This document shows positions 25,347 through 35,138 of a DNA stretch of 38,718 bases, piece after piece (positions within the stretch are counted from its first letter, which is position 1; every line of letters starts with the position of its first letter). Origin of the DNA: an uncultured Flavobacteriales bacterium. GTDB taxonomy: Bacteria > Bacteroidota > Bacteroidia > Flavobacteriales_D > Sanyastnellaceae. Location: NCBI GenBank assembly GCA_938082505.1, contig CALLLH010000056.1, positions 1 to 38,718 of the forward strand, written 5' to 3'. The translations under genes were made by a program, and so were the position numbers. The notes under the pieces are model-generated. The model made no database searches, had not been told where the DNA came from, and saw only the letters and a program-made list of their open reading frames with translations.

Positions 25347-26804
25347 ATGAGACCAGGCAACCACACGATTGATGAACAGCGCCAAGGTGAGGCGCTCGGG
25401 CCCCTGCCCGGAGGCAAAGGTGGGCGCAAGCTCTATCTCGAGAGTTACGGTTGCCAAATGAATTTCAGCGACAGCGAAATCGTGGCGAGCATCCTGTCAG
25501 AGGCCGGTTATTCCACAACCAAGGACGAGGGAGAGGCCGATCTGATTCTGCTCAACACCTGTTCGATCCGAGACAATGCCGAACAGCGGATCCGTCATCG
25601 GTTGCAGCACCTCAAGGGGGGCAAGCGGGACAACCCCAACCTCAAGGTGGGCATTCTCGGCTGCATGGCGGAGCGCCTGAGGGACCAGTTGCTCGAGGAG
25701 GAGAAGCTGGTTGATCTGGTGGTCGGTCCGGATGCCTACCGCGATCTGCCCCGTCTGGTGGAAGAGGTCGAGGGCGGGCAGAAGGCGGTGAACACTTTGC
25801 TCAGCCGGGAGGAGACCTACGCGGAGATCCAGCCTGTGCGCCTCGATGACAAAGGGGTGACGGCGTTCATCTCCATCATGCGGGGTTGCGACAACATGTG
25901 CAGCTTTTGCGTGGTGCCCTTTACGCGGGGCCGGGAGCGCAGCCGCGATCCACAGAGCATCGTGGCCGAGGCGCATGACCTGTTTGCAAAGGGCTACCGC
26001 GAGGTGACCCTCCTCGGACAGAATGTCGACAGCTACAAATGGAATGTCGACTCCAAGGGCAACGTAAAGGACCCCGGGCAGCCTGTTGTCCGCTTCGCCC
26101 AGCTGATGGACCTCGTCTCTGATGTCAACCCGGATTTGCGTGTGCGCTTTTCCACGTCGCATCCGAAGGACATGACCGATGAGGTGCTGGAGGTGATGGC
26201 CCGCAAGGACAACCTGTGCAAGTACATCCACCTGCCGGTGCAATCGGGCCACAGCGATGTGCTCAAGCGGATGAACCGGGGCTATACCCGTGAATGGTAC
26301 CTGAACCGCATTGCGGCCATCCGCCGGATCATGCCGGACTGCGCCATCAGTACGGATGTGATTGCGGGTTTCTGCGGCGAGACGGCGGAGGAGCATGGGG
26401 CAACGCTCAGCCTGATGCGCGAGGTGAAATACGAGATGGCGTTCATGTTCAAGTACAGCGAACGTCCGCGCACCCTGGCGGAGCGGAAATTCGAGGACGA
26501 TGTGCCCGAGGCGGAAAAGGGGCGCAGGCTCACCGAGATCATCGCCCTTCAACAGGAGCACAGCAGGGAGCGCACTGCGGCGCAATGCGGCCGCATCTAC
26601 CGTGTCCTGGTGGAAGGTCCTTCCAAGAAGAGCAAGGAGGAATTCCAGGGGCGCAATACCTACAATGCGATGGTGGTCTTCCCCAAGGAGGATGTGCAGC
26701 CCGGCGAATACCGTTTCGTTCGGACGACCGGACACACTTCGATCACATTGCGCGGCGAGCTCGTCCCCGAGGCGGTTGCCCTGGCGGAAGGCTTTGTCTC
26801 ATGA
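25347..26804 (+). CDS. miaB: tRNA-2-methylthio-N6-dimethylallyladenosine synthase
   Basis: Start ATG 25347 (485 residues); an upstream TTG is in frame but not needed. Radical-SAM methylthiotransferase that adds the 2-methylthio group to i6A37 of tRNA. The N-terminal UPF0004 domain has the three cluster cysteines (ESYGCQMN with Cys36, [17 protein letters not shown]). The radical-SAM motif is CDNMCSFC with Cys181, Cys185 and Cys188. The C-terminal TRAM domain spans about 415-480. The family has typical features such as [17 protein letters not shown]. The stop overlaps the start of the sigma-54 activator (ATGA), making it the first gene of a plus-strand operon through secG. Confidence 0.97.
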   Translation: MRPGNHTIDEQRQGEALGPLPGGKGGRKLYLESYGCQMNFSDSEIVASILSEAGYSTTKDEGEADLILLNTCSIRDNAEQRIRHRLQHLKGGKRDNPNLKVGILGCMAERLRDQLLEEEKLVDLVVGPDAYRDLPRLVEEVEGGQKAVNTLLSREETYAEIQPVRLDDKGVTAFISIMRGCDNMCSFCVVPFTRGRERSRDPQSIVAEAHDLFAKGYREVTLLGQNVDSYKWNVDSKGNVKDPGQPVVRFAQLMDLVSDVNPDLRVRFSTSHPKDMTDEVLEVMARKDNLCKYIHLPVQSGHSDVLKRMNRGYTREWYLNRIAAIRRIMPDCAISTDVIAGFCGETAEEHGATLSLMREVKYEMAFMFKYSERPRTLAERKFEDDVPEAEKGRRLTEIIALQQEHSRERTAAQCGRIYRVLVEGPSKKSKEEFQGRNTYNAMVVFPKEDVQPGEYRFVRTTGHTSITLRGELVPEAVALAEGFVS

Positions 26805-28060
26805 ACCTGCAAAGCGTCAAGTCCCGGTTCGGTATCGTGGGCAACAGCCCGGGGTTGGAACGCGCTTTGGCCACGGCGGTCAGGGTGTCCCCGGCCGACA
26901 TCACCGTGCTGGTGCGCGGGGAATCCGGCACGGGAAAGGAGGCGTTGCCCAAGATCATTCACCACCACAGTGCCCGGAAGCACGGCACTTACATCGCGGT
27001 GAATTGCGGTGCCATACCCGAGGGGACCATCGACTCTGAGCTGTTCGGCCACGAGAAGGGCAGCTTCACAGGCGCCCACGAAGCGCGCAAGGGCTATTTC
27101 GAGGAGGCCGATGGCGGCACCATCTTCCTCGATGAGGTCGGCGAGTTGCCGATGGCCACACAGGCGCGCCTGTTGAGGGTGCTCGAGACGGGAGAGTATC
27201 TGCGGGTGGGGTCTTCCAAGGTGCGCAAGACCGATGTCCGCGTCGTGGCGGCGACAAACCTCGATTTCGACAAGGCGATGGTGGCCGGTAGGTTCCGGGA
27301 GGACCTTTATTACCGTTTGAACCAGGTGCCCCTGATGCTGCCTCCGTTGCGCGACAGGGGAGACGACATCCACCTGTTGTTCCGGAAATTCACGGGTGAC
27401 TTCAGCGAGCGCCATCACATGCCGCCCATCCGACTGGGTCCCGAGGCGGTGGAATTGCTCCAACGCTATCCCTGGCCGGGAAACGTGCGTCAGTTGAAGA
27501 ACATTGCCGAGCAGATCAGTGCCATCGAGACGGACCGTGAGGTGAATGCCGACGGGCTGCTGGACTATCTGCCGGAACTGCCCCGCAGAGACCTGGCCAC
27601 GCTGCCCAAGGAAGGTCGGGATGGCGCCGGCACGGGCATGAACGAGCGGGAAATCCTGTACAAGCTGCTCTTCGAGATGAAGTCCGACTTGAATGACTTG
27701 AAGTCGCTGGTGCTGAAAATGTTGCAGGACGGCAACCTGGATGCCGGTTCGAGTGAGGACCAGTCCCTTGTGAACCGGGTGTTCGGGGAACGGGAGGGGA
27801 CCGATATCCTGAGGCTTCCAGAGCGCGCTGGGGCAGAAAATACGTGGTCGGACCGCGAGGCCCAGGAGGGCGTGGTCGAGGATGAACGGTTCGCTGAGTC
27901 GACGGAGGTGGAGGAGTCGTTGTCTCTGTTGGACAGTGAGCGGGAGTTGATCAGCAGGGCCTTGGTCAAGCATGGCAATCGGCGCAAGCAGGCGGCTGCG
28001 GAACTCGGCATTTCGGAGCGCACGCTGTACCGAAAAATCAAGGAATTCGGGCTCAAATGA
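26801..28060 (+). CDS. sigma-54-dependent transcriptional activator without receiver domain
   Basis: 419 residues; ATG 26801 overlaps the miaB stop by four bases. The AAA+ domain starts almost at the N-terminus: Walker A GESGTGKE at 40-47, the sigma-54 contact loop GSFTGA at 87-92 (canonical GAFTGA with Ala to Ser), Walker B IFLDEVGE at 108-115, R-finger region FREDLYYRL. Residues about 240-340 include a helical linker ([20 protein letters not shown]), and the last 25 residues are a Fis-type helix-turn-helix ([23 protein letters not shown]). No REC, GAF or PAS domain, so how it is controlled is not evident. This miaB-linked, lptE-linked activator is a conserved Bacteroidota arrangement; target promoters are unknown. 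Confidence 0.93.
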   Translation: MNLQSVKSRFGIVGNSPGLERALATAVRVSPADITVLVRGESGTGKEALPKIIHHHSARKHGTYIAVNCGAIPEGTIDSELFGHEKGSFTGAHEARKGYFEEADGGTIFLDEVGELPMATQARLLRVLETGEYLRVGSSKVRKTDVRVVAATNLDFDKAMVAGRFREDLYYRLNQVPLMLPPLRDRGDDIHLLFRKFTGDFSERHHMPPIRLGPEAVELLQRYPWPGNVRQLKNIAEQISAIETDREVNADGLLDYLPELPRRDLATLPKEGRDGAGTGMNEREILYKLLFEMKSDLNDLKSLVLKMLQDGNLDAGSSEDQSLVNRVFGEREGTDILRLPERAGAENTWSDREAQEGVVEDERFAESTEVEESLSLLDSERELISRALVKHGNRRKQAAAELGISERTLYRKIKEFGLK

Positions 28061-28581
28061 TGGGGATGACCGCGCTTTCGAACGCCCCCCGGTGGTGGGC
28101 CCTCGGGCTCCTCCTCGTGGCCTGGTCGGGTTGCGGGATCTACACGCCCTATGGCGCCCAGACCGGTGGCGCAAAGACTTTTTCGGTGGATTACTTCACC
28201 CCGATTGCTCCTTTGGCAGGGCCTGAGGTGGGGCAGCAATTCACAGAGGCCCTGAAAGATTTGATCCAAAGGCAGAGCACGCTGCGCTGGGTGGCGGAGG
28301 ATGGCGAGCTGCGTTACAGTGGCCGCATTGTCGGGTACGACGTTTCCACGAGCGCCGTGGCAGGGGGTCAGGAAGTCGCCTCGCAGAACCGGCTGACCAT
28401 GCAGGTGCAGGTCCGCTATGAGCACGCGCTGGATGCGGAGCTCGGCTTCGAAAGGACGTTCAGCCGGTTTGCGGATTTTCCAGCCACCAGTGACCTCTTT
28501 GATGTGGAACAGCAGCTGGTGGAGGAAATCAACGAGCAGTTGACGCAGGAAGTGTTCAATGCGAGTCTCGGCAATTGGTGA
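28057..28581 (+). CDS. lptE: LPS assembly lipoprotein LptE family
   Basis: 174 residues; the ATG overlaps the stop of the sigma-54 activator (ATGA). The N-terminus is a lipoprotein signal with Cys26 at the end of LLLVAWSGC, followed by GIYTPYGA, typical for Bacteroidota LptE (pattern CxxYsf). LptE plugs the LptD barrel at the outer membrane and completes LPS transport. The remainder has the expected alpha/beta layout: FSVDYFTPIAPLAGPEVGQQFTEAL, then LRYSGRIVGYDVSTSAVAGG, and a long C-terminal helix (VEQQLVEEINEQLTQEVFN). LptD is not in the window. Family call by sequence pattern and conserved position next to the activator and secG. Confidence 0.85.
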   Translation: MMGMTALSNAPRWWALGLLLVAWSGCGIYTPYGAQTGGAKTFSVDYFTPIAPLAGPEVGQQFTEALKDLIQRQSTLRWVAEDGELRYSGRIVGYDVSTSAVAGGQEVASQNRLTMQVQVRYEHALDAELGFERTFSRFADFPATSDLFDVEQQLVEEINEQLTQEVFNASLGNW

Positions 28582-28606
28582 GCCTCCGTTGCATATTGCG
28601 CATTCC

Positions 28607-29743
28607 ATGAGTGAACAGACGGACAAGGCTGATTTCGGTATGCTGTTGGATGCGCTGCGGGGCGCTGACGAGGGCGTGCAGGGTGTGGACTGGTCCGCGT
28701 GGGACGCGATGATCGGCGAATGGGTGTCGGCCTATCCCGCGTTTGGTGCGGGCCGCATGTTGCGGGCCAAGACGGCGCGGGAATCCAGGGCGCTGGCCGC
28801 CGGGGAACGGTTGGCGGAAGCCGCGGTGTTCTCTTCCGAGCCGGGTCGCTTGTTCGATTTGCTGTTCCGTTCGGGGATCGAAGCGGAAATCGCGACGTTC
28901 GCCCGTGCTGTGGAGGCACTCGAACCTGAGGTCGAGGAGGCCATTCGACTGCGGTGGCATCCCGAACCCGAGCATACGGCAGTGGAGGATACCGTGCATG
29001 AAGAGGAGAAAGAGGAGACTTCGGGTTCCCCTGCGGAACCCGTTGTGGAAGATGCTGCCGAGGAGGAACCTGAAAAGCCCAGGGTCGAGATTCCCGAGGA
29101 GGGCTCCCTGGCCCGGGAAGTGGTCCTCGGTGCGATCGAGCGCAGCATAGAGAAAGAAATCCGCGAATTCTCCGAGGCTGCACCGGCGGCCGGTGAAGAT
29201 GGAGAGCGAAGGGAAGCGCCACGGGCCGAAGCGCCTCTCGGCAAGGGGGCTCAACCGACCGGGATTCGGCGTGAATCGGTGGATGTTGCCCGTTTGTCTC
29301 CCTTGGCGCGCTGGGCCTTTGAGCGCAGCGAGGCAACAGGCTTCGGAACGGCGTCTGACTCGGTCCGTTCGTCGGAGGCGCTCCGCTCTGCTGCCCAGCA
29401 GATTGAACAGGTGATGGCATCCGGGGGGGAGGCTGAAGGCCTGCCTGCGGATGGCCAACTCGACCAGCAGGCCGCACTGATTGATCTGTTCATCCGCAAC
29501 GAACCCACGATTGGTCCGGTTCGACCCGAAATAGAACGTCCCGCGATCAAGGAACTCGCCAAGGAGAGTCTCGTAGAGGACGCCTCTTTGATCACCGAAA
29601 CCATGGCGCGGATTTATGCTGCCCAAGGGCAGATTGGCAGGGCTCGGCGGGCCTATAAATTGTTGGCCTTGAAATACCCGGAGAAAAGCGTTTATTTTGC
29701 CGCCCAATCCAAAAAGCTGGGCCGCAAGCCTTCGGATGACTGA
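28607..29743 (+). CDS. conserved TPR-like protein between lptE and secG
   Basis: ATG 28607 (25 bases after lptE) gives 378 residues without signal peptide or membrane helix, so probably cytoplasmic. Residues 1-120 are helical (LLDALRGADEGVQGVDWSAW; ARESRALAAGERLAEAAVF), the centre (about 130-300) is Glu/Pro/Ala-rich and low in complexity, likely disordered, and the C-terminal 70 residues form one or two tetratricopeptide units: ESLVEDASLITETMARIYAAQGQIGRARRAYKLLALKYP. Position between lptE and secG is conserved in Flavobacteriia, where it is annotated only as a TPR protein. Its envelope-gene neighbours suggest a role in export or envelope assembly but this is inference. Confidence 0.75.
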   Translation: MSEQTDKADFGMLLDALRGADEGVQGVDWSAWDAMIGEWVSAYPAFGAGRMLRAKTARESRALAAGERLAEAAVFSSEPGRLFDLLFRSGIEAEIATFARAVEALEPEVEEAIRLRWHPEPEHTAVEDTVHEEEKEETSGSPAEPVVEDAAEEEPEKPRVEIPEEGSLAREVVLGAIERSIEKEIREFSEAAPAAGEDGERREAPRAEAPLGKGAQPTGIRRESVDVARLSPLARWAFERSEATGFGTASDSVRSSEALRSAAQQIEQVMASGGEAEGLPADGQLDQQAALIDLFIRNEPTIGPVRPEIERPAIKELAKESLVEDASLITETMARIYAAQGQIGRARRAYKLLALKYPEKSVYFAAQSKKLGRKPSDD

Positions 29744-29799
29744 AACACCCCGTCATTCCTTGCTTCCCGAACAACAGGATTGTATCTGAAAACGACATC

Positions 29800-30123
29800 A
29801 TGGGCTACATTCTTCTCGTCCTCATCCTGATCATCTCCCTGTTGTTGGGTGTTGTCATTCTCGTCCAGAACCCCAAAGGCACGGGCCTCGCCGCCGGATT
29901 CGAGTCCGCTGGAAGGATTGGGGGGGTGCAGCGCACCACCGACTTCCTGGAGAAGTCCACCTGGTACTTGACCGTAGCGCTCTTCGTGCTTTGCATCGGT
30001 GCGACTGGTGCATTTTCCTCAGGCGCTGTCGATACCGGAGAGTTCGAGGAAGAAGAGTTCATTGCTCCGACTGCGGCCCCCGGGGCGGCAGCACCGCTTG
30101 AACAGGATGCGCCTGCGCCCTGA
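29800..30123 (+). CDS. secG: preprotein translocase subunit SecG
   Basis: 107 residues with two transmembrane helices at about 3-22 and 50-70. The cytoplasmic loop between has the family motif VQNPKGTGLAAGFESAG with GGVQRTTDFLEK, and the C-terminus is an Ala/Glu/Pro-rich tail. SecG is the small subunit of the SecYEG channel and assists SecA. It ends 26 bases before a strong terminator, which closes the operon beginning with miaB. It starts 56 bases after the TPR-like gene. Confidence 0.95.
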   Translation: MGYILLVLILIISLLLGVVILVQNPKGTGLAAGFESAGRIGGVQRTTDFLEKSTWYLTVALFVLCIGATGAFSSGAVDTGEFEEEEFIAPTAAPGAAAPLEQDAPAP

Positions 30124-30148
30124 TTCGAGGGCACACCACTGCGCATTC

Positions 30149-30182
30149 AATGTCAGCCTGTCAGTAGGCTGACATTTTTTTT
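30149..30182 (+). terminator. strong intrinsic terminator after secG
   Basis: An 11-bp perfect stem (30149-30159 with 30166-30176) around a 6-base loop, followed by a run of eight T (30175-30182, overlapping the stem base). It lies 26 bases downstream of the secG stop and separates the miaB-secG operon from groESL. Confidence 0.92.
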
Positions 30183-30318
30183 GGTTGGAATCTTCCATTT
30201 TGGCAGAAGACCGGACAGTTTTGTCAGCCCTTACGGCTTTGGATGCCCATGGCACGGGTTGTGCATGGGGCTCGGAGCCACAGGCAAAGTTTTACCACCA
30301 ACCCCAACGTTCACATAC

Positions 30319-30594
30319 ATGTCTGTAAACATCAAACCCCTGGCCGACCGCGTGGTGGTCGAGCCCGCCGCAGCAGAAGAGACGACCGCCAGCGGCATCA
30401 TCATTCCCGATACCGCCAAGGAGAAGCCCCAGCGCGGCACCGTCGTCGCCGTGGGTGACGGCAAGAAGGACGAACCCATGACCGTCAAGGTGGGGGATAC
30501 CGTCCTCTACGGAAAGTACTCCGGTACCGAGTTGTCCCTGGAGGACAGCGAATACATGATCATGCGCGAGAGTGACATCCTCGCCGTGCTCTGA
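30319..30594 (+). CDS. groES: co-chaperonin GroES
   Basis: 91 residues from ATG 30319; an earlier in-frame start lies in the intergenic leader and gives non-family residues. Typical Gro[15 protein letters not shown] at the start, the mobile loop [18 protein letters not shown] with the GroEL-binding IIIP element, [10 protein letters not shown], the [14 protein letters not shown] strand and the C-terminal [10 protein letters not shown]. It caps the GroEL barrel during ATP-driven folding. In the leader 30183-30318 I see no CIRCE (TTAGCACTC-N9-GAGTGCTAA) element, so HrcA control is not indicated. Followed after 35 bases by groEL. Confidence 0.97.
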   Translation: MSVNIKPLADRVVVEPAAAEETTASGIIIPDTAKEKPQRGTVVAVGDGKKDEPMTVKVGDTVLYGKYSGTELSLEDSEYMIMRESDILAVL

Positions 30595-30605
30595 TCTCCC
30601 ATTGA

Positions 30606-32270
<1,665 letters not shown>

Positions 32271-32314
32271 TCGCTTCCCTGCGGTTCACTCGCCAACCCA
32301 ACACGCTAGGAAAG

Positions 32315-32337
32315 GCCCCGCTTCGGCGGGGCTTTTT
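32315..32337 (+). terminator. groESL terminator with UUCG tetraloop
   Basis: GC-only 7-bp stem (32315-32321 with 32326-32332) closed by a TTCG loop and followed by five T (32333-32337). It lies 44 bases past the groEL stop. Confidence 0.9.
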
Positions 32338-32423
32338 CATTTCCGGCGAACAACCATCGGGTGTTGATTGGAGTTTGTCGAGGGTGGGGTCCATCCAACG
32401 GAATCCTTCAAATTTGTTGCATC

Positions 32424-33887
32424 ATGCGATTGACCAATCCAATTCAGCCATCCTTTTGGATGCGGCTTGCTTCACTGTCCTTCCTTTTCGTCCTCTGTTG
32501 CTCAATGGCTGCGCAGAATGGTTGTTTGGACGATGAGGGTAACATCTATGGCCCCTACGAGGAACTGGTCGTGTCGGACGATCCGTGCGAGAACTTCACC
32601 TGCATCCCCTCCGCCTTCAGTTTCGTGTGGGTGGCCAATTCCGAATTCCTGGATGATTGCGGGGAAGAGGAGGATGAGGAAGGTGAGGACGGTATTGATG
32701 AGGAGGATCTGGAGGCCCTGATCGGGTGGCTGGAGGAACTGTGTGCGTCAGGCATGCCCAATGATTGGGGTATTGATCCCGATATGGCCTGCGGCATCCT
32801 CGAGCTGATTGAGGCCTGTGACAACGGCAGCGAGGAGGCCTGCGAGGAGCTTGAACTCATGTGGGGTGACCTGGAGGAGCTTTGGGACGATGAGGAAGAC
32901 GATGAAGAAGAGGACGATGAAGAAGAGGACGATGAGGAAGATGATGATGAGGACGATGAGGATGACGATGAAGGTGAGGATGACGACGAGGACGAGGACG
33001 ATGATGAGGATGACGACGAGGAAGGTGATGACGGGTTTGATGAAGAGGATCTCGAAGCCCTGATGGAGTGGCTTGAGGAGCTCTGTGCTGACGGTATGCC
33101 CAATGACCTTGGCATCGATTCGGACATGGCCTGCGGCATCCTGGAGTTGATCGCGGCTTGTACCGACGGAAATGAGGAGGCATGCGAAGAGCTGGAAATG
33201 CTGTGGGGGGAATTCGAGGATCTCTGGGATGACGAAGAGGAGGACGATGATGACGAAGAGGACGACGAAGAGGACGACGAAGAGGAGGACGATGAAGAAG
33301 AGGATGAATGCGAGGTGGAATTCGAATTCGAACAAGCGCTTGATGAGGATGGCGTGCCCTTGCCTTACAACATCGTGGCTTATGTGGACGAGCCCGGAGC
33401 CGACACCTACTACTTCTGGACGTTTGGGGACGGCAATGAATCCGATGAGCCGAATCCAACCCATGTCTACGAGGAGGTGGGCAACTATGAGGTGTGCTTG
33501 ACGGTGACGCAGATGGACGGCAACATGTTGGAATGCACGGCTACTTATTGCGATACGCTGCTCATCGACATGGACGGCTTGGTGCGCCAGCAGATGGTGT
33601 TGAATGTCCTGTTTCCGGGACAGACGGTCAGCGGCATTGAGGATGTGGTGGCCGAGGCCCGCCTGCAGATCCTGCCGAATCCGGCTGCCGGATCTTTCGT
33701 GGTCAAGTCATCCGAACCGATGGTTTCAGTGGTGGTCCGTTCGATGGATGGCCGCTTGATGGGGCAGCATGGAGCTCACGGCGGAACGGTCGCGCTGTCC
33801 TCCGAGGATTGGCCCGTCGGTGCCTACATCGTGGAGGTCCTCACCGGAACGGGTGTCCAGCGCCAGCGCGTGCTGATCCAGCGTTGA
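32424..33887 (+). CDS. secreted Asp/Glu-tract protein with duplicated cysteine module, PKD and T9SS tail
   Basis: ATG 32424 gives 487 residues; ATG 32460 is an alternative start of the signal peptide (LASLSFLFVLCCSMAAQ). Layout: N-terminal part with a Cys pair region (30-75); module A, residues about 90-154; acidic tract 1, about 155-203, almost only Asp and Glu; module B, 204-268; acidic tract 2, about 269-295; PKD-like domain about 318-365 (YYFWTFGDGNESDEPNPTHVYEE, VCLTVT); T9SS type A domain about 414-487 (LQILPNPAAGSFVV...AYIVEVLTGTGVQRQRVLIQ). The modules are near-copies: EEDLEAL-WLEELC, MPND-GID-DMACGILELI, EEACEELE, LW, each with four cysteines. I know no named family for them. Acidic tracts suggest binding of divalent cations or basic surfaces; this is inference. 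The terminator of groESL precedes and a weak one follows. Confidence 0.85.
   Translation: MRLTNPIQPSFWMRLASLSFLFVLCCSMAAQNGCLDDEGNIYGPYEELVVSDDPCENFTCIPSAFSFVWVANSEFLDDCGEEEDEEGEDGIDEEDLEALIGWLEELCASGMPNDWGIDPDMACGILELIEACDNGSEEACEELELMWGDLEELWDDEEDDEEEDDEEEDDEEDDDEDDEDDDEGEDDDEDEDDDEDDDEEGDDGFDEEDLEALMEWLEELCADGMPNDLGIDSDMACGILELIAACTDGNEEACEELEMLWGEFEDLWDDEEEDDDDEEDDEEDDEEEDDEEEDECEVEFEFEQALDEDGVPLPYNIVAYVDEPGADTYYFWTFGDGNESDEPNPTHVYEEVGNYEVCLTVTQMDGNMLECTATYCDTLLIDMDGLVRQQMVLNVLFPGQTVSGIEDVVAEARLQILPNPAAGSFVVKSSEPMVSVVVRSMDGRLMGQHGAHGGTVALSSEDWPVGAYIVEVLTGTGVQRQRVLIQR
32886..33038 (+). repeat. Asp/Glu-coding low-complexity tract 1
   Basis: A stretch of roughly 50 codons, nearly all GAY or GAR with only two or three Gly codons. 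All four codons GAT, GAC, GAA and GAG are intermixed without a fixed period, so it is not a simple trinucleotide expansion; the protein composition seems to be kept by selection. Its complement is a polypyrimidine run. Confidence 0.9.
33228..33307 (+). repeat. Asp/Glu-coding low-complexity tract 2
   Basis: A second stretch of about 26 consecutive Asp/Glu codons, again with mixed codon usage, placed after the second cysteine module exactly as tract 1 follows the first. Confidence 0.88.
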
Positions 33888-34138
33888 ACGTCACTTTCTG
33901 TTTGCCGAACGCCTTCCAATCCCTGGATTGGTTTTCTGGTAAGCGCTCAATTTGAGGGCGGCTCGCATCAAAGCAGCCCGAAGAAGATCGGCTCGAAGGC
34001 CAGAAATTCAGGGCTGTTGAAGAGCATTTAGGGCAATGCAGATGGCGGTGAATCAGGATTGAAATTTACTTGTTGGCATTGCTCATGGTAGCCTTGAGGT
34101 CCATGTTTCAATCCGCAACACAAAGTGGGTAGCCCGGC
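33888..34138. other. intergenic region between two T9SS cargo genes
   Basis: 251 bases between two convergent cargo genes. A possible terminator sits at 33916-33935. No open reading frame of note, tRNA or clear repeat is visible; the base composition is less GC-rich than in the genes. Confidence 0.6.
33916..33935 (+). terminator. possible terminator of the Asp/Glu-tract gene
   Basis: A 6-bp stem (33916-33921 with 33926-33931) with a 4-base loop and four following T. It is short and AT-containing, so only moderately convincing. It lies 28 bases past the stop. Confidence 0.45.
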
Positions 34139-35035
34139 TTATTGCTTGACGAAGCGCGAGTAGAATGGTGTTTGCTCGGTGTTGAGCAGGTACACCCCGG
34201 GTTCAAGGCCGTCTAAGGACAATGTGGTGATGCCTTCTTGGGTCAGCCCTGTGAGCACGCATTGTCCGTGGAGGTTATAGACGTAGAATGGGACACCCGC
34301 TGCGGGTCCTTGGAGAAAGACCGAGCCCTCTGAGGGGTTGGGGTACAGCTTCCAATGGGGCTGCCCCAGGGCACCCGTTCCCGCTGTGGCATCGAGGATG
34401 CACCGCACGCAATTGCCGTCTGCCTTTTGGCGGGTGCCCATGAAGGCCGCGTCACTGCTGATGCCCAAGTTCCGGGTTCCCGTTGCGTCAGCGTTGCTGG
34501 TGCGGTAGCCGACAAAAGTGCCCACGTTTCCAATCGCACCGCTCATCCGGCTGCGCGCTCCGGCGAGCGTCAATTTCAAGGGGGATGCAAAGGCGCCATT
34601 GGCGTCGGCAGACGTCCATGTGGCCAGCTCTGCTTCCCATTCGGCTTCCGTGGGAAGGCGGAAACCGCTGGGGCATGGATTGTTGACACCGTCGACCCCC
34701 TGCCAAAGGGCATTGTCGGGGGTGGACATCCAATCTGATTCCGCGAGAATGAACTGGCTGTGGCCAGGCGTGGCGCTGTTTGCCAACTCTGAAAGGGCAG
34801 AAGAACTGCGCAATTGATGGCCGTCGGCACTGCGTCCCCACTGATAGAGGTCGCCATAGGCCGCTGTATCGGTGGGTGAGGTTGCCACTTGAGAAGCCCC
34901 GAGGTTCCGGTCCATCCAAGTTCTGCCCGTCAAGGGGTTCTCCACCACGTTCACGGGTTGTGCCAAGGTGTCATTCGAAAGCACAGCGCATGCAGCGAGT
35001 GCCATCAAGGTGTGGAGCAATCTAAATCGGGTCAT
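34139..35035 (-). CDS. FISUMP-domain secreted protein with T9SS sorting domain
   Basis: 298 residues; signal peptide LMALAACAVLSNDTLAQ. Residues about 30-215 match the 'Fibrobacter succinogenes major paralogous domain' (FISUMP, TIGR02145-like): GRTWMDRNLGASQVA, GDLYQWGRSADGHQ, NPCPSGFRLPTEAEWEAE and NCVRCI. This domain is surface-associated in Bacteroidota and Fibrobacter; function is not established. The C-terminal 75 residues form a T9SS type A sorting domain (KLYPNPSEGSVFLQG, YVYNLHGQCVLTG, LEPGVYLLN). It therefore is a predicted cargo of the secretion system encoded upstream in this window. It lies 103 bases downstream of the gldA-like gene on the same strand, possibly its own transcript. 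Confidence 0.88.
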   Translation of the reverse strand: MTRFRLLHTLMALAACAVLSNDTLAQPVNVVENPLTGRTWMDRNLGASQVATSPTDTAAYGDLYQWGRSADGHQLRSSSALSELANSATPGHSQFILAESDWMSTPDNALWQGVDGVNNPCPSGFRLPTEAEWEAELATWTSADANGAFASPLKLTLAGARSRMSGAIGNVGTFVGYRTSNADATGTRNLGISSDAAFMGTRQKADGNCVRCILDATAGTGALGQPHWKLYPNPSEGSVFLQGPAAGVPFYVYNLHGQCVLTGLTQEGITTLSLDGLEPGVYLLNTEQTPFYSRFVKQ

Positions 35036-35102
35036 GGAAAGTCATGCCCAGGGGATGGTTTGTACAGGGCACCGTGACGGAAAGGTGCATGGAAAATTTG
35101 AA

Positions 35103-35125
35103 ATGCCGGGAGCCGCGGCAGGCAT
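35103..35125 (-). terminator. possible terminator of the gldA-like gene
   Basis: A 5-bp outer stem (35103-35107 with 35121-35125) enclosing a GC-rich self-complementary core. On the minus strand it is followed by an AT-rich TTTCAAATTTT stretch. The stem is short, so this is tentative. Confidence 0.3.
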
Positions 35126-35138
35126 GATCGTGTGCCGA

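Noticed and set aside
26660..28174. A 504-codon minus-strand frame opposite the sigma-54 activator.
   Set aside because: The plus strand carries a full AAA+ and Fis domain; the opposite frame has no recognisable domain.
28057..28626. A Ser/Arg-rich minus-strand frame over lptE.
   Set aside because: Antisense of a gene with a lipobox and conserved neighbours.
32886..33307. Microsatellite-type trinucleotide repeat.
   Set aside because: Codons alternate irregularly among GAT, GAC, GAA and GAG; no fixed unit repeats long enough to be called a microsatellite.
32748..33464. A minus-strand frame rich in Ile, Val, Leu and Phe that looks like a membrane protein, and a Ser-only frame next to it (32555-33139).
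   Set aside because: The complement of GAY/GAR codons reads as Ile/Val/Leu/Phe or Ser in other frames, so both are artefacts of the Asp/Glu tracts.
34031..34086. GCAATGC and GCATTGC as the arms of a structured RNA in the region between two cargo genes.
   Set aside because: Only seven pairs across a long loop and no supporting motif; within chance.
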